DNA from: an uncultured Candidatus Melainabacteria bacterium
GTDB lineage: Bacteria > Cyanobacteriota > Vampirovibrionia > Gastranaerophilales > Gastranaerophilaceae
NCBI GenBank assembly: GCA_934773085.1
Contig: CAKVMU010000006.1
Coordinates: forward strand, 1-17,914
Length of the DNA: 17,914 bases
Direction of reading: 5' to 3'
Each line of letters starts with the position of its first letter. Positions within the stretch are counted from its first letter, which is position 1. The notes below the pieces were generated by a model. The model was not told the DNA's origin, did no database searches, and saw only the letters and a program-made list of their open reading frames with translations. Positions 6,487-13,823 of the stretch are shown piece after piece. A program made the position numbers and the translations under genes.

Positions 6487-7449
6487 ATGCTCGCAATAGA
6501 TTACGACGTAAAAAAACCTATAAGAGAAGCTTTTGGTAAGACTTTAGTTAAATTAGGTGCTAAGTATCCGAATATGGTTGTACTTGATGCTGACGTGGCA
6601 TGCTCTACGCAGACAAAACAATTTGCAACGGCTTATCCGGAAAGGTTCTTTGATGTAGGTATTGCAGAACAAGATTTGATAGCGACTGCAGCAGGACTTT
6701 CTTTAACTGGAAAAATTCCTTTTGCGGCGGCTTTTGCGGTCTTTGTAACCGGTAGAACATATGATCAAATAAGATCATCCGTTTGTTATCAAAAAGCAAA
6801 TGTTAAAATTATCGGTACTCACGGTGGAATTACAGTTGGAGAAGATGGGGCAACTCACCAAGCATTAGAAGATGTTTCCCTTATGCGTGGTTTGCCTAAT
6901 ATGACAGTGATTGTTCCGGCTGATTGTAAGGAATGTGAACAGGCGTTAGAGTTTGCTGCAGAACACAACGGTCCTGTGTATATAAGAATCGCAAGAAATA
7001 GTCTTCCGGATATTTATTCGGACGATTATGTCTTCAATCCAAACAAGGCAGTTGTTTTGCGTGAGGGTTCTGATTTAACTATCATTTCTAATGGTGATAT
7101 TTTATCAGAAACTCTTAAGGCTGCGGATATACTTGCAGAAAGAGGAATTAGCGCTGAAGTGATAAGTCTTCCTGTAGTTAAACCTTTGGATTCTGAAACC
7201 ATAATCAATAGTGTTAAAAAGACCGGCTTTGCAGTTACGGTTGAAAATCACTCGATTTATGGCGGAATCGGTTCTGCAGTGTGTGAGGTGCTTAGCGAAA
7301 AATTACCGTCAAGAGTATTGAGAATTGGCATGAATGACACATTCGGTCAAAGCGGAACTCCTAAAGATTTGCTTAAGTTTTATGCTCTTGATGCGGAAGG
7401 AATTGTTAATAGGATAACAGGTAATGATACAATTAAGATCAGTAACTAA
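6487..7449 (+). CDS. Transketolase, C-terminal-type subunit
   Basis: A 320-aa protein covering the pyrimidine-binding domain (about 8-170) and C-terminal domain (about 190-310) of thiamine-diphosphate transketolases. VGIAEQ (57-62) holds the conserved Glu (61) that activates the cofactor. GTHGGITVGEDGATHQ is the typical substrate/phosphate-side loop, and the C-terminal domain has VENHSIYGGIG. In split transketolases this half works with a separate subunit of ~270-280 aa that binds the diphosphate. That partner is normally encoded immediately upstream, but here the upstream gene is an unrelated 77-aa protein. The enzyme would transfer two-carbon ketol units in the non-oxidative pentose phosphate pathway, or act as a DXS-like enzyme if paired otherwise. 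The start is supported by GAGGGGG. It overlaps ftsE by 26 bp, so the two are translationally linked. Confidence 0.88.
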   Translation: MLAIDYDVKKPIREAFGKTLVKLGAKYPNMVVLDADVACSTQTKQFATAYPERFFDVGIAEQDLIATAAGLSLTGKIPFAAAFAVFVTGRTYDQIRSSVCYQKANVKIIGTHGGITVGEDGATHQALEDVSLMRGLPNMTVIVPADCKECEQALEFAAEHNGPVYIRIARNSLPDIYSDDYVFNPNKAVVLREGSDLTIISNGDILSETLKAADILAERGISAEVISLPVVKPLDSETIINSVKKTGFAVTVENHSIYGGIGSAVCEVLSEKLPSRVLRIGMNDTFGQSGTPKDLLKFYALDAEGIVNRITGNDTIKISN

Positions 7450-8101
7450 AAAATACAAGAACAACTATGCTTTGAAAAATATCAACTTGGATATTTTATC
7501 AGGTGAGTTTGTTTTCATCACTGGAGCTTCCGGCGCAGGTAAGTCTACTTTGATGAAGATGTTATACAAGGAAGAAACCCCTACAACTGGAACAGTCTTG
7601 ATTGGCGGTATTAATATTGCGAATCTTTCTTCAGACAAGGTTCCAAACTTGAGACGTTGTATGGGAATCGTGTTCCAAGATTATAAATTACTTCAAAACC
7701 AAACTGTTTATGACAACATTGCGTATGTTATTCGAACATTGGGTATAAGTTCTTCTGATATCAGAACAAGGGTTACCGGTGCGTTGAAGGTCGTAGGTCT
7801 TCTCGATAAAATGCACGCAAAACCTTCTGAATTATCAGGTGGGGAGCAACAAAGAGTAAGTATCGCAAGAGCTCTTGTTAATGGTCCTCCTTTGTTGATA
7901 GCAGATGAACCTACCGGTAACCTTGACCCTAAGAACTCTTTGGAAGTTATGCAAATTCTGGAACAAATTAACCAAAGAGGTATTACGGTTATTGTATCTA
8001 CCCACGATTATACTCTGGTAGACAGGTTCAGAAAAAGAGTTTTAACTCTTGATAAAGGTGAAATAGTTAGAGATATTCAGGCAGGTACATATGGACAATA
8101 G
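7424..8101 (+). CDS. ftsE: Cell-division ABC transporter ATPase FtsE
   Basis: A 225-aa ABC ATPase that, with FtsX, transmits ATP hydrolysis across the membrane to control peptidoglycan hydrolases at the division site. Walker A is GASGAGKST (34-42). A Q-loop (VFQDYKLL), the signature LSGGEQQR and Walker B LLIADEPTG with the following D-loop are all intact, as is the switch His in STHDY. FtsE-like sequence traits include the start MIQLRSVTKKY and the NLxxDKVPNLRR stretch. The ATG lies within the 3' end of the transketolase gene (26-bp overlap) and only a weak CAGG-like SD is visible, suggesting coupling. FtsX follows with an 11-bp overlap, which strongly supports the FtsE call over other MacB-type ATPases. 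Confidence 0.92.
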   Translation: MIQLRSVTKKYKNNYALKNINLDILSGEFVFITGASGAGKSTLMKMLYKEETPTTGTVLIGGINIANLSSDKVPNLRRCMGIVFQDYKLLQNQTVYDNIAYVIRTLGISSSDIRTRVTGALKVVGLLDKMHAKPSELSGGEQQRVSIARALVNGPPLLIADEPTGNLDPKNSLEVMQILEQINQRGITVIVSTHDYTLVDRFRKRVLTLDKGEIVRDIQAGTYGQ

Positions 8102-8999
8102 CAGACAGCAATTAAAAAAACAGGTAAAAAAACATATTCCTAAGGATTGGCTCTGCGAACTCCGTATAGCCTACAGAATAGTTATGGAAGCGGTTAATGA
8201 TATTAAACGCACCGGAATAATTAATTTGGTAATTATTACAACAATGGCTGCGATATTGACTATATTTGGGGTGTTGTTCCGCTTTACATTGTCACTCTCA
8301 AGTTTTGCAAGTGAATTAGGTAATGTTCTTGAAATATCTGTATATCTTAAATCTAATGCTCAGTCTTCAATTGTAAGAGACAGAGTAAGAGAGATTAAGC
8401 ATGTTAAATCTGTTCGTTTGATTCCAAAAGAAGAGTCTTGGACAGGATTAAAGAAGGAAATGGGACTGCAGGATATGGCAAACCCTTTGCCTGATACTCT
8501 ACGAGTTAAGGTTGATAAGCCTGAAAATATTGGTGAAGTGTTTAACCAGATTAGGCCAATCTCCGGTGTTGAAGATATGGGTTATGCTAAAGAGCTTGCA
8601 AAAAAGATTCAGTTATTGACACATGTTGTTAATACTACGATGTTCTTTGTGATAATAATTTCTGCTGCGTTAACAATAACAATTATTAACAATACAATTC
8701 AGCTGGTAATTCAATCCAGAAAAGACGAAATTGAAATCATGCGTCTAATGGGCGTTTCAAACTGGTATATTAAAACACCTCTTGTTATGCAGGGAGCGTT
8801 TTACGGATTTGTGTCCTCTATCATAGCTGTAATTCCTTTGAACTGGGTTCAGGGGTTGTTGCTCAACGTACACAAATTCTTCTTGATTCCGCCTCCGGCA
8901 TATGCTCAAAATATTGTAATAACGACTTTGCTTCTTATTGGTGCTGCATTTGGAGCAAGCGGAAGTTTGTTATCAATTAAAAAACATCTTCAAGTATGA
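8091..8999 (+). CDS. ftsX: Cell-division permease-like protein FtsX
   Basis: A 302-aa membrane partner of FtsE. Layout: a cytoplasmic N-terminus with basic residues; TM1 about 42-64; an external domain (about 70-175), the part that contacts peptidoglycan-hydrolase activators, including the conserved VYLK and PxDTLRV segments; then TM2 about 179-203, TM3 about 228-256 and TM4 about 274-296. The cytoplasmic loop between TM2 and TM3 carries the family's RKDEIEIMRLMGVSNWYI motif, which identifies it well. Its start overlaps ftsE by 11 bp. No EnvC/M23-type hydrolase gene follows, so its extracellular partner is encoded elsewhere. The stop codon TGA doubles as part of the downstream promoter. Confidence 0.93.
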   Translation: MDNSRQQLKKQVKKHIPKDWLCELRIAYRIVMEAVNDIKRTGIINLVIITTMAAILTIFGVLFRFTLSLSSFASELGNVLEISVYLKSNAQSSIVRDRVREIKHVKSVRLIPKEESWTGLKKEMGLQDMANPLPDTLRVKVDKPENIGEVFNQIRPISGVEDMGYAKELAKKIQLLTHVVNTTMFFVIIISAALTITIINNTIQLVIQSRKDEIEIMRLMGVSNWYIKTPLVMQGAFYGFVSSIIAVIPLNWVQGLLLNVHKFFLIPPPAYAQNIVITTLLLIGAAFGASGSLLSIKKHLQV

Positions 9000-9010
9000 T
9001 ATAATATAAT
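8997..9010 (+). promoter_or_regulatory. Extended -10 promoter of the HDOD operon, embedded in the ftsX stop
   Basis: TGATATAATATAAT: the ftsX stop codon TGA supplies the TGn of an extended -10 with TATAAT at 9000-9005, and a second overlapping TATAAT at 9005-9010. The AGAGG ribosome-binding site is at 9023-9027 and the ATG at 9035. A weak -35 candidate TTAAAA (8977-8982) lies 17 nt upstream. Confidence 0.6.
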
Positions 9011-9034
9011 ATGTAAGTATATAGAGGCTCAAGT

Positions 9035-9832
9035 ATGGATAAAACAATAGAACTTGTTAATAACATAAAAGATATTCAAGCGATGCCAAGCGTAATCGTT
9101 AAGGTTTTGAATGTCATGAAAAAACCTACTGTCAGCATGAAAGAATTGGGCGACATTGTTATGTATGACCAGTCTTTGACTATTAAAATATTGGCATTGG
9201 TGAATTCGGCTTATTATGGATTTTCTCAACAGATAAGTTCCATCAGTATAGCTTTGTCCTTGCTTGGTATGGTTAAAGTTAAAAACATTATTGTTGCGGT
9301 TGCGATGAAGCCAATGATGTCAAACCAAGGAGACAAAGAGTTGTGGAAACATTCCATCAGAGTTGCTGCAGGTTGTGAATATTTGGCGGAATTAACAAAA
9401 ATCATGGACTCTGACGAAGCGTTTATTGCAGGGTTTATACACGATGTGGGTAAAATTGTTTTGCACACAACTAATCCTAAGTTGTACAACAAGGTTATAT
9501 CTGCGGTTAATGACGGTGCGGATATTCTTGATGCAGAAAGAAAATATTTTGATTCTGACCACGTAAAAACCGGTTCATTACTTGCAAAAAGATGGCAGTT
9601 GCCAATTTTGTTAGCAAATATTATTTCATACCACCACAATCCAAGCTTGTCTTCAATCCCTGTTCCGTGTAATTTGGTTTGTGCGGTTGACAAGTTGATG
9701 CAAGAAAACTTTAATCCAAACCTTTTGGACAAAGATTTCTTGAAAACAATGGGCATTGATTTGGATGATGTAGAAGACCTAAGACAAGCAATTAAACAAA
9801 AATCTGAAGTCTTGATTTCTGAATTAACATAA
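9035..9832 (+). CDS. HDOD-domain signalling protein
   Basis: A 265-aa protein consisting almost entirely of an HDOD domain (about 8-205), a catalytically doubtful relative of HD phosphohydrolases found in bacterial signalling, often near c-di-GMP or chemotaxis genes. Typical features are the start LVNNIKDIQAMPSVI, the DQSLTIKILALVNSAYYG segment and FIHDVGKIVL. Several HD-type residues are present (H106, H136, D137, a later YHH), so residual metal binding cannot be excluded. SD AGAGG lies 7 nt before the ATG. It is the first gene of a unit with its own extended -10 promoter. The next gene, 12 nt downstream, encodes a pseudo-receiver/degenerate-GGDEF protein, so both probably act in one signalling output. 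The target is unknown. Confidence 0.88.
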   Translation: MDKTIELVNNIKDIQAMPSVIVKVLNVMKKPTVSMKELGDIVMYDQSLTIKILALVNSAYYGFSQQISSISIALSLLGMVKVKNIIVAVAMKPMMSNQGDKELWKHSIRVAAGCEYLAELTKIMDSDEAFIAGFIHDVGKIVLHTTNPKLYNKVISAVNDGADILDAERKYFDSDHVKTGSLLAKRWQLPILLANIISYHHNPSLSSIPVPCNLVCAVDKLMQENFNPNLLDKDFLKTMGIDLDDVEDLRQAIKQKSEVLISELT

Positions 9833-9844
9833 TCGGTTGTAGGT

Positions 9845-11059
9845 ATGGCGAATAAAATAGTTCTTATTTCTGACGATAATGATTTTTTCGACTATATAAG
9901 GGCAAAACTTGCGTTGCGCAAAAGCGACGAACTTTTTACCTTTGGCTTTGATAATGTTCCGGAAAAATTACATCTATTAGAATCTTCTGTTTTGATTGTT
10001 AATAGTGAAGGGGCAAAAGAAAAAACTTTGGACCTTCTGAAACTTTTAAAAGGTACTCCGGTTATTGTATCTGCGTTTAATGAAGACAGTGATTATATGC
10101 TCAAATGCTACAAATCAGGAATGTTAGATTATATTACAGTTTTAACACCGGAAAAAGAGTTTCAGGCAAGGTTAGTACCGGCGCTTACGGTAGCATCATT
10201 GTTAGAAAAAAATAAACAATACAGAGAGGTCTTGGTTCGAAATAATATATTAACAAAGAACAATGAAGTATTTATTGACTATAATTATATATTAGACAAG
10301 GAACTTGAGGAGTTGGATAAAACGTCTGCAAAAGCTGTTTTTGCAGCTATTGCGCCGAACGAAAAGACAAAATTTTTACTCCAGCCAAATATTATTGAGA
10401 CAATAATATTAAATAATATAAGAAAAAATGATATTCTGATGAATTATGCTGCAAATAAATATTTCTTGTTGCTTTTTGACACGGATGTAGAATCTGCAAA
10501 AAATCTTTGGGAAAAAATTGTGTCTCAAATGCCACAGAAATTATATGCCGGAATGTCAGCTGTGATTGGACAGAAACGTCAACAATTAATCAATGAAGCT
10601 TTGAATAAATTGCATGAAGCGGTCAATTACGATAAAGATATAGTAAATAACAAGACAAATCCTATTAATACACTAAATACGCTTCAAAATCAGTCAACGA
10701 TTTATTCAAATTTTAAACTTTTTAGACAAGAATTTGGTAAAAAATTGGAACAGGTTATAACACCTGTGTTTTATCAAATACAGCAAAAATATACAGGCAA
10801 ATTCGCAGGAATTACCTTACAGCAAGGTTCAGGTGAAGGCTATGGAACTTTCTATATAAAGGGAAAGCATACAAGTAGTTGTTTTAGAATAACAAGTCCG
10901 GGATTCTCTAAGATAAATATTGATATTACCTATCAAAAGGACTCTTCTAATATTGATGCTAAGCGCATTACACTTGAGCCGGAGGAGTTGGAGGCGGGTT
11001 TGTTAGAAGATTTGTTAGAACAGTTTATATTAGAATATAAAAAAGGAGCTAATTTATGA
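9845..11059 (+). CDS. Pseudo-receiver / degenerate GGDEF-like signalling protein
   Basis: A 404-aa protein, three-part by my reading. Residues 1-120 fold like a response-regulator receiver (acidic SDDND at 9-13, GTPVIVSAF, SGMLDYITV), but the phospho-acceptor Asp is replaced by Asn53 (VLIVNSEG) and the conserved Lys by Val99, so phosphorylation signalling is probably lost. Residues ~125-265 follow the spacing of a GGDEF domain (NDILMNYAANKYFLLLFDTD, then YAGMS and an AL..L.EAV helix), with AANKY (202-206) in place of GG(D/E)EF, so cyclase activity is not expected. Residues ~285-404 form an unrecognised C-terminal domain with an acidic end. A GTAGGT sequence gives a weak SD. It lies 12 nt after the HDOD gene and overlaps the next gene by ATGA. 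It may be a binding scaffold for nucleotides or proteins. The domain calls are mine, from pattern alone. Confidence 0.7.
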   Translation: MANKIVLISDDNDFFDYIRAKLALRKSDELFTFGFDNVPEKLHLLESSVLIVNSEGAKEKTLDLLKLLKGTPVIVSAFNEDSDYMLKCYKSGMLDYITVLTPEKEFQARLVPALTVASLLEKNKQYREVLVRNNILTKNNEVFIDYNYILDKELEELDKTSAKAVFAAIAPNEKTKFLLQPNIIETIILNNIRKNDILMNYAANKYFLLLFDTDVESAKNLWEKIVSQMPQKLYAGMSAVIGQKRQQLINEALNKLHEAVNYDKDIVNNKTNPINTLNTLQNQSTIYSNFKLFRQEFGKKLEQVITPVFYQIQQKYTGKFAGITLQQGSGEGYGTFYIKGKHTSSCFRITSPGFSKINIDITYQKDSSNIDAKRITLEPEELEAGLLEDLLEQFILEYKKGANL

Positions 11060-11607
11060 CAATATTAAATCAAGAAGACAGTTTAGTTTTGATTATTGAT
11101 ATACAAGAAAAACTTTTGAATGCTGCTTTTAACATGGAAAAAGTTGCAAAAAATTCTGAAATTATTGCAAAAACAGCCGAAGCATTAGATATCCCTGTTT
11201 TTGTAACTGAACAGTATCCAAAGGGGCTTGGACCAACAGTCGGAACTATTTCTGAACATTTGAATAAGGATAAAACTAAATATTTTGAAAAAACTGCATT
11301 CAATGCTTTGTTTGATTTAAATTTGCTTTCAGAACTTAAACAATCCGGCAGAACTCAAGTTATTTTATTGGGAATAGAAACGCACATTTGTGTACATCAA
11401 ACAGCTGCCGCTTTGATAGATAACGGTTTTGAAGTTCATGTTGTAAAAGATGCTTGTGGTAGTCGTGCAGTTGATGAATATTTAGCAGGTTTGAGCCGTA
11501 TGCAGGACAATGGTGCACATATTTCAACTACAGAAATTGTTCTTTTTGAACTTCTAAAAACAGCGAAGAACCCTAAGTTTAAAGAGGTACAAGCTCTAAT
11601 AAAATAG
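11056..11607 (+). CDS. Isochorismatase-family cysteine hydrolase
   Basis: A 183-aa cytosolic hydrolase of the isochorismatase-like superfamily. The Asp-Lys-Cys catalytic set is visible: D15 (LIIDIQ), K79 (FEKTAF) and C112 (ETHICV), with a conserved VTEQYPKGLGPTV segment after strand 2. The size matches stand-alone members such as YcaC-, nicotinamidase- or hydrolase-type proteins, whose substrates vary widely (amides, isochorismate), so no specific reaction is claimed. It starts inside the previous gene's stop (ATGA overlap) with AAAGGAG (11042-11048) 7 nt upstream, so it is the third gene of the HDOD unit. A metabolic hydrolase joined to two signalling genes is unexpected. Downstream is a 99-bp gap with a new promoter. 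Confidence 0.9.
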   Translation: MTILNQEDSLVLIIDIQEKLLNAAFNMEKVAKNSEIIAKTAEALDIPVFVTEQYPKGLGPTVGTISEHLNKDKTKYFEKTAFNALFDLNLLSELKQSGRTQVILLGIETHICVHQTAAALIDNGFEVHVVKDACGSRAVDEYLAGLSRMQDNGAHISTTEIVLFELLKTAKNPKFKEVQALIK

Positions 11608-11609
11608 TT

Positions 11610-11639
11610 TTGTTAAGATTTGTAACAATTATATATAAA
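11610..11639 (+). promoter_or_regulatory. Possible promoter of the 143-aa gene
   Basis: TTGTTA (11610-11615), an 18-nt spacer and TATAAA (11634-11639); a TATATA alternative is at 11632-11637. An HLR1-like/inverted-repeat box (11611-11626) overlaps the -35 and spacer, which would suit repression. The layout (box in the spacer, 18 nt, TATAAACTT) recurs upstream of the methyltransferase gene. Confidence 0.45.
11611..11626 (-). promoter_or_regulatory. Imperfect HLR1-like box
   Basis: On the minus strand GTTACA-AATC-TTAACA: one mismatch in the second half-site against two (G/T)TTACA repeats with a 10-nt period. The same DNA also forms an inverted repeat TTGTTA-N7-TAACAA (11610-11628), so a dimeric repressor site is an alternative reading. 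The 17-mer TTTGTTAAGATTTGTAA here (11609-11625) occurs again at 15007-15023. Confidence 0.35.
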
Positions 11640-11706
11640 CTTGAAATACGCTTTCGTGAATCGTTTTTATATATATGTAAGATGAAAAAAAAGATGGTGA
11701 CGAAAG

Positions 11707-12138
11707 ATGGCAATCGCAAATTTACACGAAACACTTTTAACTTATACAATGAGAAAAAATCAGTTGAATCTTGAGATTACTGAATTTCAATCTCAAAAGT
11801 CTTTGGCTGTAGCTTCTCAAGCTGATGTTCAATCTTTGTTGTCATCAGGTAAACATTCAATCAGAGATTATTTCAAAAACTTATATGAAAACGATCCGGA
11901 ATTGCAAGCTAAGTATAAAGATTATACTGAAATTCCTGATTTTGAAGATGAAATTGATAAAATGACAGCACAGTACCAAGACCAATTGGATGAGTTAACA
12001 GCTTGGGAAACAGCTATTGATGCTCAAATTACAACTGACAGTGCTGAGCTTGAAGAAATCAACGCATACTGTGAATCTCTTAAATCTATGTTGTCATCAA
12101 ATATTCAAGAAGATTTTAACTTCGGATTGAATGGTTAA
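11707..12138 (+). CDS. Small helical protein of unknown function (143 aa)
   Basis: A 143-aa acidic, Gln/Ser/Leu-rich protein with two long predicted helical stretches (about 5-48 and 77-132) joined by an aromatic section (DYFKNLYENDPELQAKYKDY). The pattern suggests an antiparallel coiled coil. There are no transmembrane segments and only one Cys. From memory, proteins of this look (MAIANLHETLLTYTMRKNQL-like start) recur in Gastranaerophilales genomes, sometimes in several copies, but I cannot name a family. The start ATG is chosen because it follows GGTGA (11696-11700) by 6 nt and no upstream in-frame start is near. It is preceded by its own promoter with an HLR1-like box, and it ends back-to-back with the convergent antiporter gene, the two stop codons being adjacent. 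Confidence 0.8.
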   Translation: MAIANLHETLLTYTMRKNQLNLEITEFQSQKSLAVASQADVQSLLSSGKHSIRDYFKNLYENDPELQAKYKDYTEIPDFEDEIDKMTAQYQDQLDELTAWETAIDAQITTDSAELEEINAYCESLKSMLSSNIQEDFNFGLNG

Positions 12139-13470
12139 TTAACCTAGAATCCAGATTCCGATAACAGCAAAAAGGATTAGAGCTATATTGTAGTGCAAAA
12201 ACGTCGGAATGCAGGTGTCAAAAATGTGATTATGTTGACCGTCAGCATTGAGACCGGATGTAGGTCCAAGTGTTGTATCCGAAGCCGGAGAACCGGCATC
12301 TCCAAGAGCAGCTGCAGCTGAGAGCAGAACTACTATTTGAGGAGTGTTAAAGCCCATTTTTGCGCAAATAGGAACGAATAAAACCGCAAGAATCGGGATT
12401 GTGCCAAAGGATGTTCCGATTCCTATTGTTATGAATAATCCGATAATAAGAATTACGAAAGCTATTGCTGTAATGTTGTGAGGCATCATTGCAACTGAGG
12501 TTGTTACCAGAGATTCTATGGCACCGGATTGTTTTAAAACCGATGCAAATCCCGCCGCAACTAGCATTACGAAAGCAACATAACCCATAAGATAAATACC
12601 CTCGTTCATCATATGGTCCATTTTGTTTTTTGGTATAACTTTGAGCGTAAAAATAACTCCAAGCCCAACAAGCGCACCTAATGGCAATGAGTGGGTTAGC
12701 AGTTGAACTACAAAGGTTAACACAGCAGCTAATATAACAACCCAAGTTGTATACTTACTACATTCAACAGACTCTGTTTTAAGCCCGAAATTAAGTGGTT
12801 TGTCTTCATATATGCGGGGTTTTCTGTAAGATATAAAGACTGCAACCAATAATCCGACTGTCATACCAACCCCGAGAATCAATGTTGACTTCCATATATC
12901 TTGTCTAAGTACGTTTACACCGTTTTGTACGATATTGTCAGCGATAAGGTTCTGAAATATTAGCCCAAAACCTACAGGAATCGTTATATAAGGCATCTTA
13001 AGCCCGTAAGCCAAGGCACAAGCAACTGCTCTTCTGTCTAATTTAAGCTTGTTCATTATGCCCAAAAGCGGAGGGATAATTATCGGTATAAATGCGATGT
13101 GAATCGGAACCAAGTTCTGAGATGCCATTGCGATTAGCGTTAATATTAATAATAAAATATATTTTTTTCCGGAAATAAGCTTTGTTATTTTTTCAGAAAG
13201 TTTATCTGTGAATCCGGAGTGTGCCATCGTTGCTGCAAAAGCACCCAAAAGAATATAGCTCAATGCAGTTTCAGAGTTTCCGCCCATGCCGGATATAAAA
13301 GTATCCATAACTGTTTTTACTCCCATCCCCGAAAGCAAACCGGCTGTGAGAGTAGAAACAATGATAGCCAGTAGAACATTCACTTTTTTTAAACACAAAA
13401 TGCACAACAGTATTATAGAAATAACTGCGGGATTTGTTGCTAGTGTAACTATGCTATCAAAATTTAACAG
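12139..13470 (-). CDS. Na+/H+ antiporter-family transporter (YuiF/NhaC-like), probable CTG start
   Basis: A polytopic inner-membrane protein of about 443 aa, related to the putative Na+/H+ antiporters typified by B. subtilis YuiF and H. influenzae HI_0325. Evidence: LLGAFAATMAHSG, SQNLVPIHIAFIPIIIPPLL, and the C-terminal GDAGSPASDTTLGPTSGLN and DTCIPTFLHYN motifs. The ion or substrate is uncertain; some relatives are proposed to move amino acids. The first standard start is a TTG at 13407, but it cuts the first helix. The frame stays open upstream and encodes TNPAVISIILLCILCLKKV, which fits the family N-terminus. The only suitable upstream codon is CTG at 13468-13470, exactly 7 nt after AGGAGG (13478-13483). 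I therefore place the start there, overlapping the previous gene by 7 nt (coupling). If CTG is not used, the conservative extent is 12139-13407. Confidence 0.85.
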   Translation of the reverse strand: MLNFDSIVTLATNPAVISIILLCILCLKKVNVLLAIIVSTLTAGLLSGMGVKTVMDTFISGMGGNSETALSYILLGAFAATMAHSGFTDKLSEKITKLISGKKYILLLILTLIAMASQNLVPIHIAFIPIIIPPLLGIMNKLKLDRRAVACALAYGLKMPYITIPVGFGLIFQNLIADNIVQNGVNVLRQDIWKSTLILGVGMTVGLLVAVFISYRKPRIYEDKPLNFGLKTESVECSKYTTWVVILAAVLTFVVQLLTHSLPLGALVGLGVIFTLKVIPKNKMDHMMNEGIYLMGYVAFVMLVAAGFASVLKQSGAIESLVTTSVAMMPHNITAIAFVILIIGLFITIGIGTSFGTIPILAVLFVPICAKMGFNTPQIVVLLSAAAALGDAGSPASDTTLGPTSGLNADGQHNHIFDTCIPTFLHYNIALILFAVIGIWILG

Positions 13471-13766
13471 ACTTCTTCCTCCTGAAGAAGGTTAATCAAG
13501 TCCAAAGCAACTTCTTTCTGGAGTTCTTCTGGCAACAATTTTAAATATTCAAACGACTCAGCAATCTTTTGGTCTGTATCGTACCAACGTCTGAGTACGT
13601 AATTAAAAGCATCGGTTATTATATTTTCAGACAAGTCGATACCATTTTCTTTTGACTTTTTTACAATGAAATCTGCACACTTATATTGTGTCATTATGTT
13701 AGCATTTCTCATCAAGCTAACTGCCAAACTAACTGTGGGATCAATGTCGTACCAACGCTTATTCAT
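13464..13766 (-). CDS. Small uncharacterised protein with internal RWYD duplication (100 aa)
   Basis: A 100-aa, mostly helical, acidic protein. Residues 4-37 (RWYDIDPTVSLAVSLMRNAN...) and 60-93 (RWYDTDQKIAESFEYLKLLP...) align as two copies of a helical unit, each opening with RWYD, so it is an internal tandem duplication. No membrane segment or enzyme motif is visible. I do not recognise the family by name. SD AAGGTG lies directly upstream of the ATG, and a near-consensus promoter (13795-13823) drives it. Its stop overlaps the probable CTG start of the transporter gene, whose AGGAGG SD sits inside its last codons (encoding LLQEEEVC). The two are therefore probably co-translated, and the small protein could modulate the transporter or simply share its operon. 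Confidence 0.8.
   Translation of the reverse strand: MNKRWYDIDPTVSLAVSLMRNANIMTQYKCADFIVKKSKENGIDLSENIITDAFNYVLRRWYDTDQKIAESFEYLKLLPEELQKEVALDLINLLQEEEVC
13478..13483 (-). promoter_or_regulatory. Shine-Dalgarno AGGAGG that decides the transporter start
   Basis: A perfect AGGAGG on the minus strand inside the 3' end of the 100-aa gene, 7 nt before CTG (13468-13470) in the transporter frame. No ATG, GTG or TTG lies at a suitable distance in that frame. It supports a CTG-initiated, translationally coupled transporter. Confidence 0.6.
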
Positions 13767-13794
13767 GAAACACCTTCTTATCTTCGTTATCTTT

Positions 13795-13823
13795 ATAGTA
13801 TATTTTTTGAACTACTTTGTCAA
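13795..13823 (-). promoter_or_regulatory. Near-consensus sigma70-type promoter of the 100-aa/transporter pair
   Basis: On the minus strand TTGACA (13818-13823), exactly 17 nt, then TACTAT (13795-13800). The -35 lies within the last codons of the DUF167 gene (encoding LTK). Transcription would start near 13788, about 20 nt before the ATG at 13766. This is the best promoter match in the window. Confidence 0.65.

Noticed and set aside
9226..9756. 176-aa minus-strand frame opposite the HDOD gene
   Set aside because: Antisense shadow; the HDOD motifs on the plus strand are unmistakable.
13408..13470. Frameshift at the start of the transporter gene
   Set aside because: The upstream frame is continuous and encodes the expected first helix, so a rare start codon explains the data without a frameshift.
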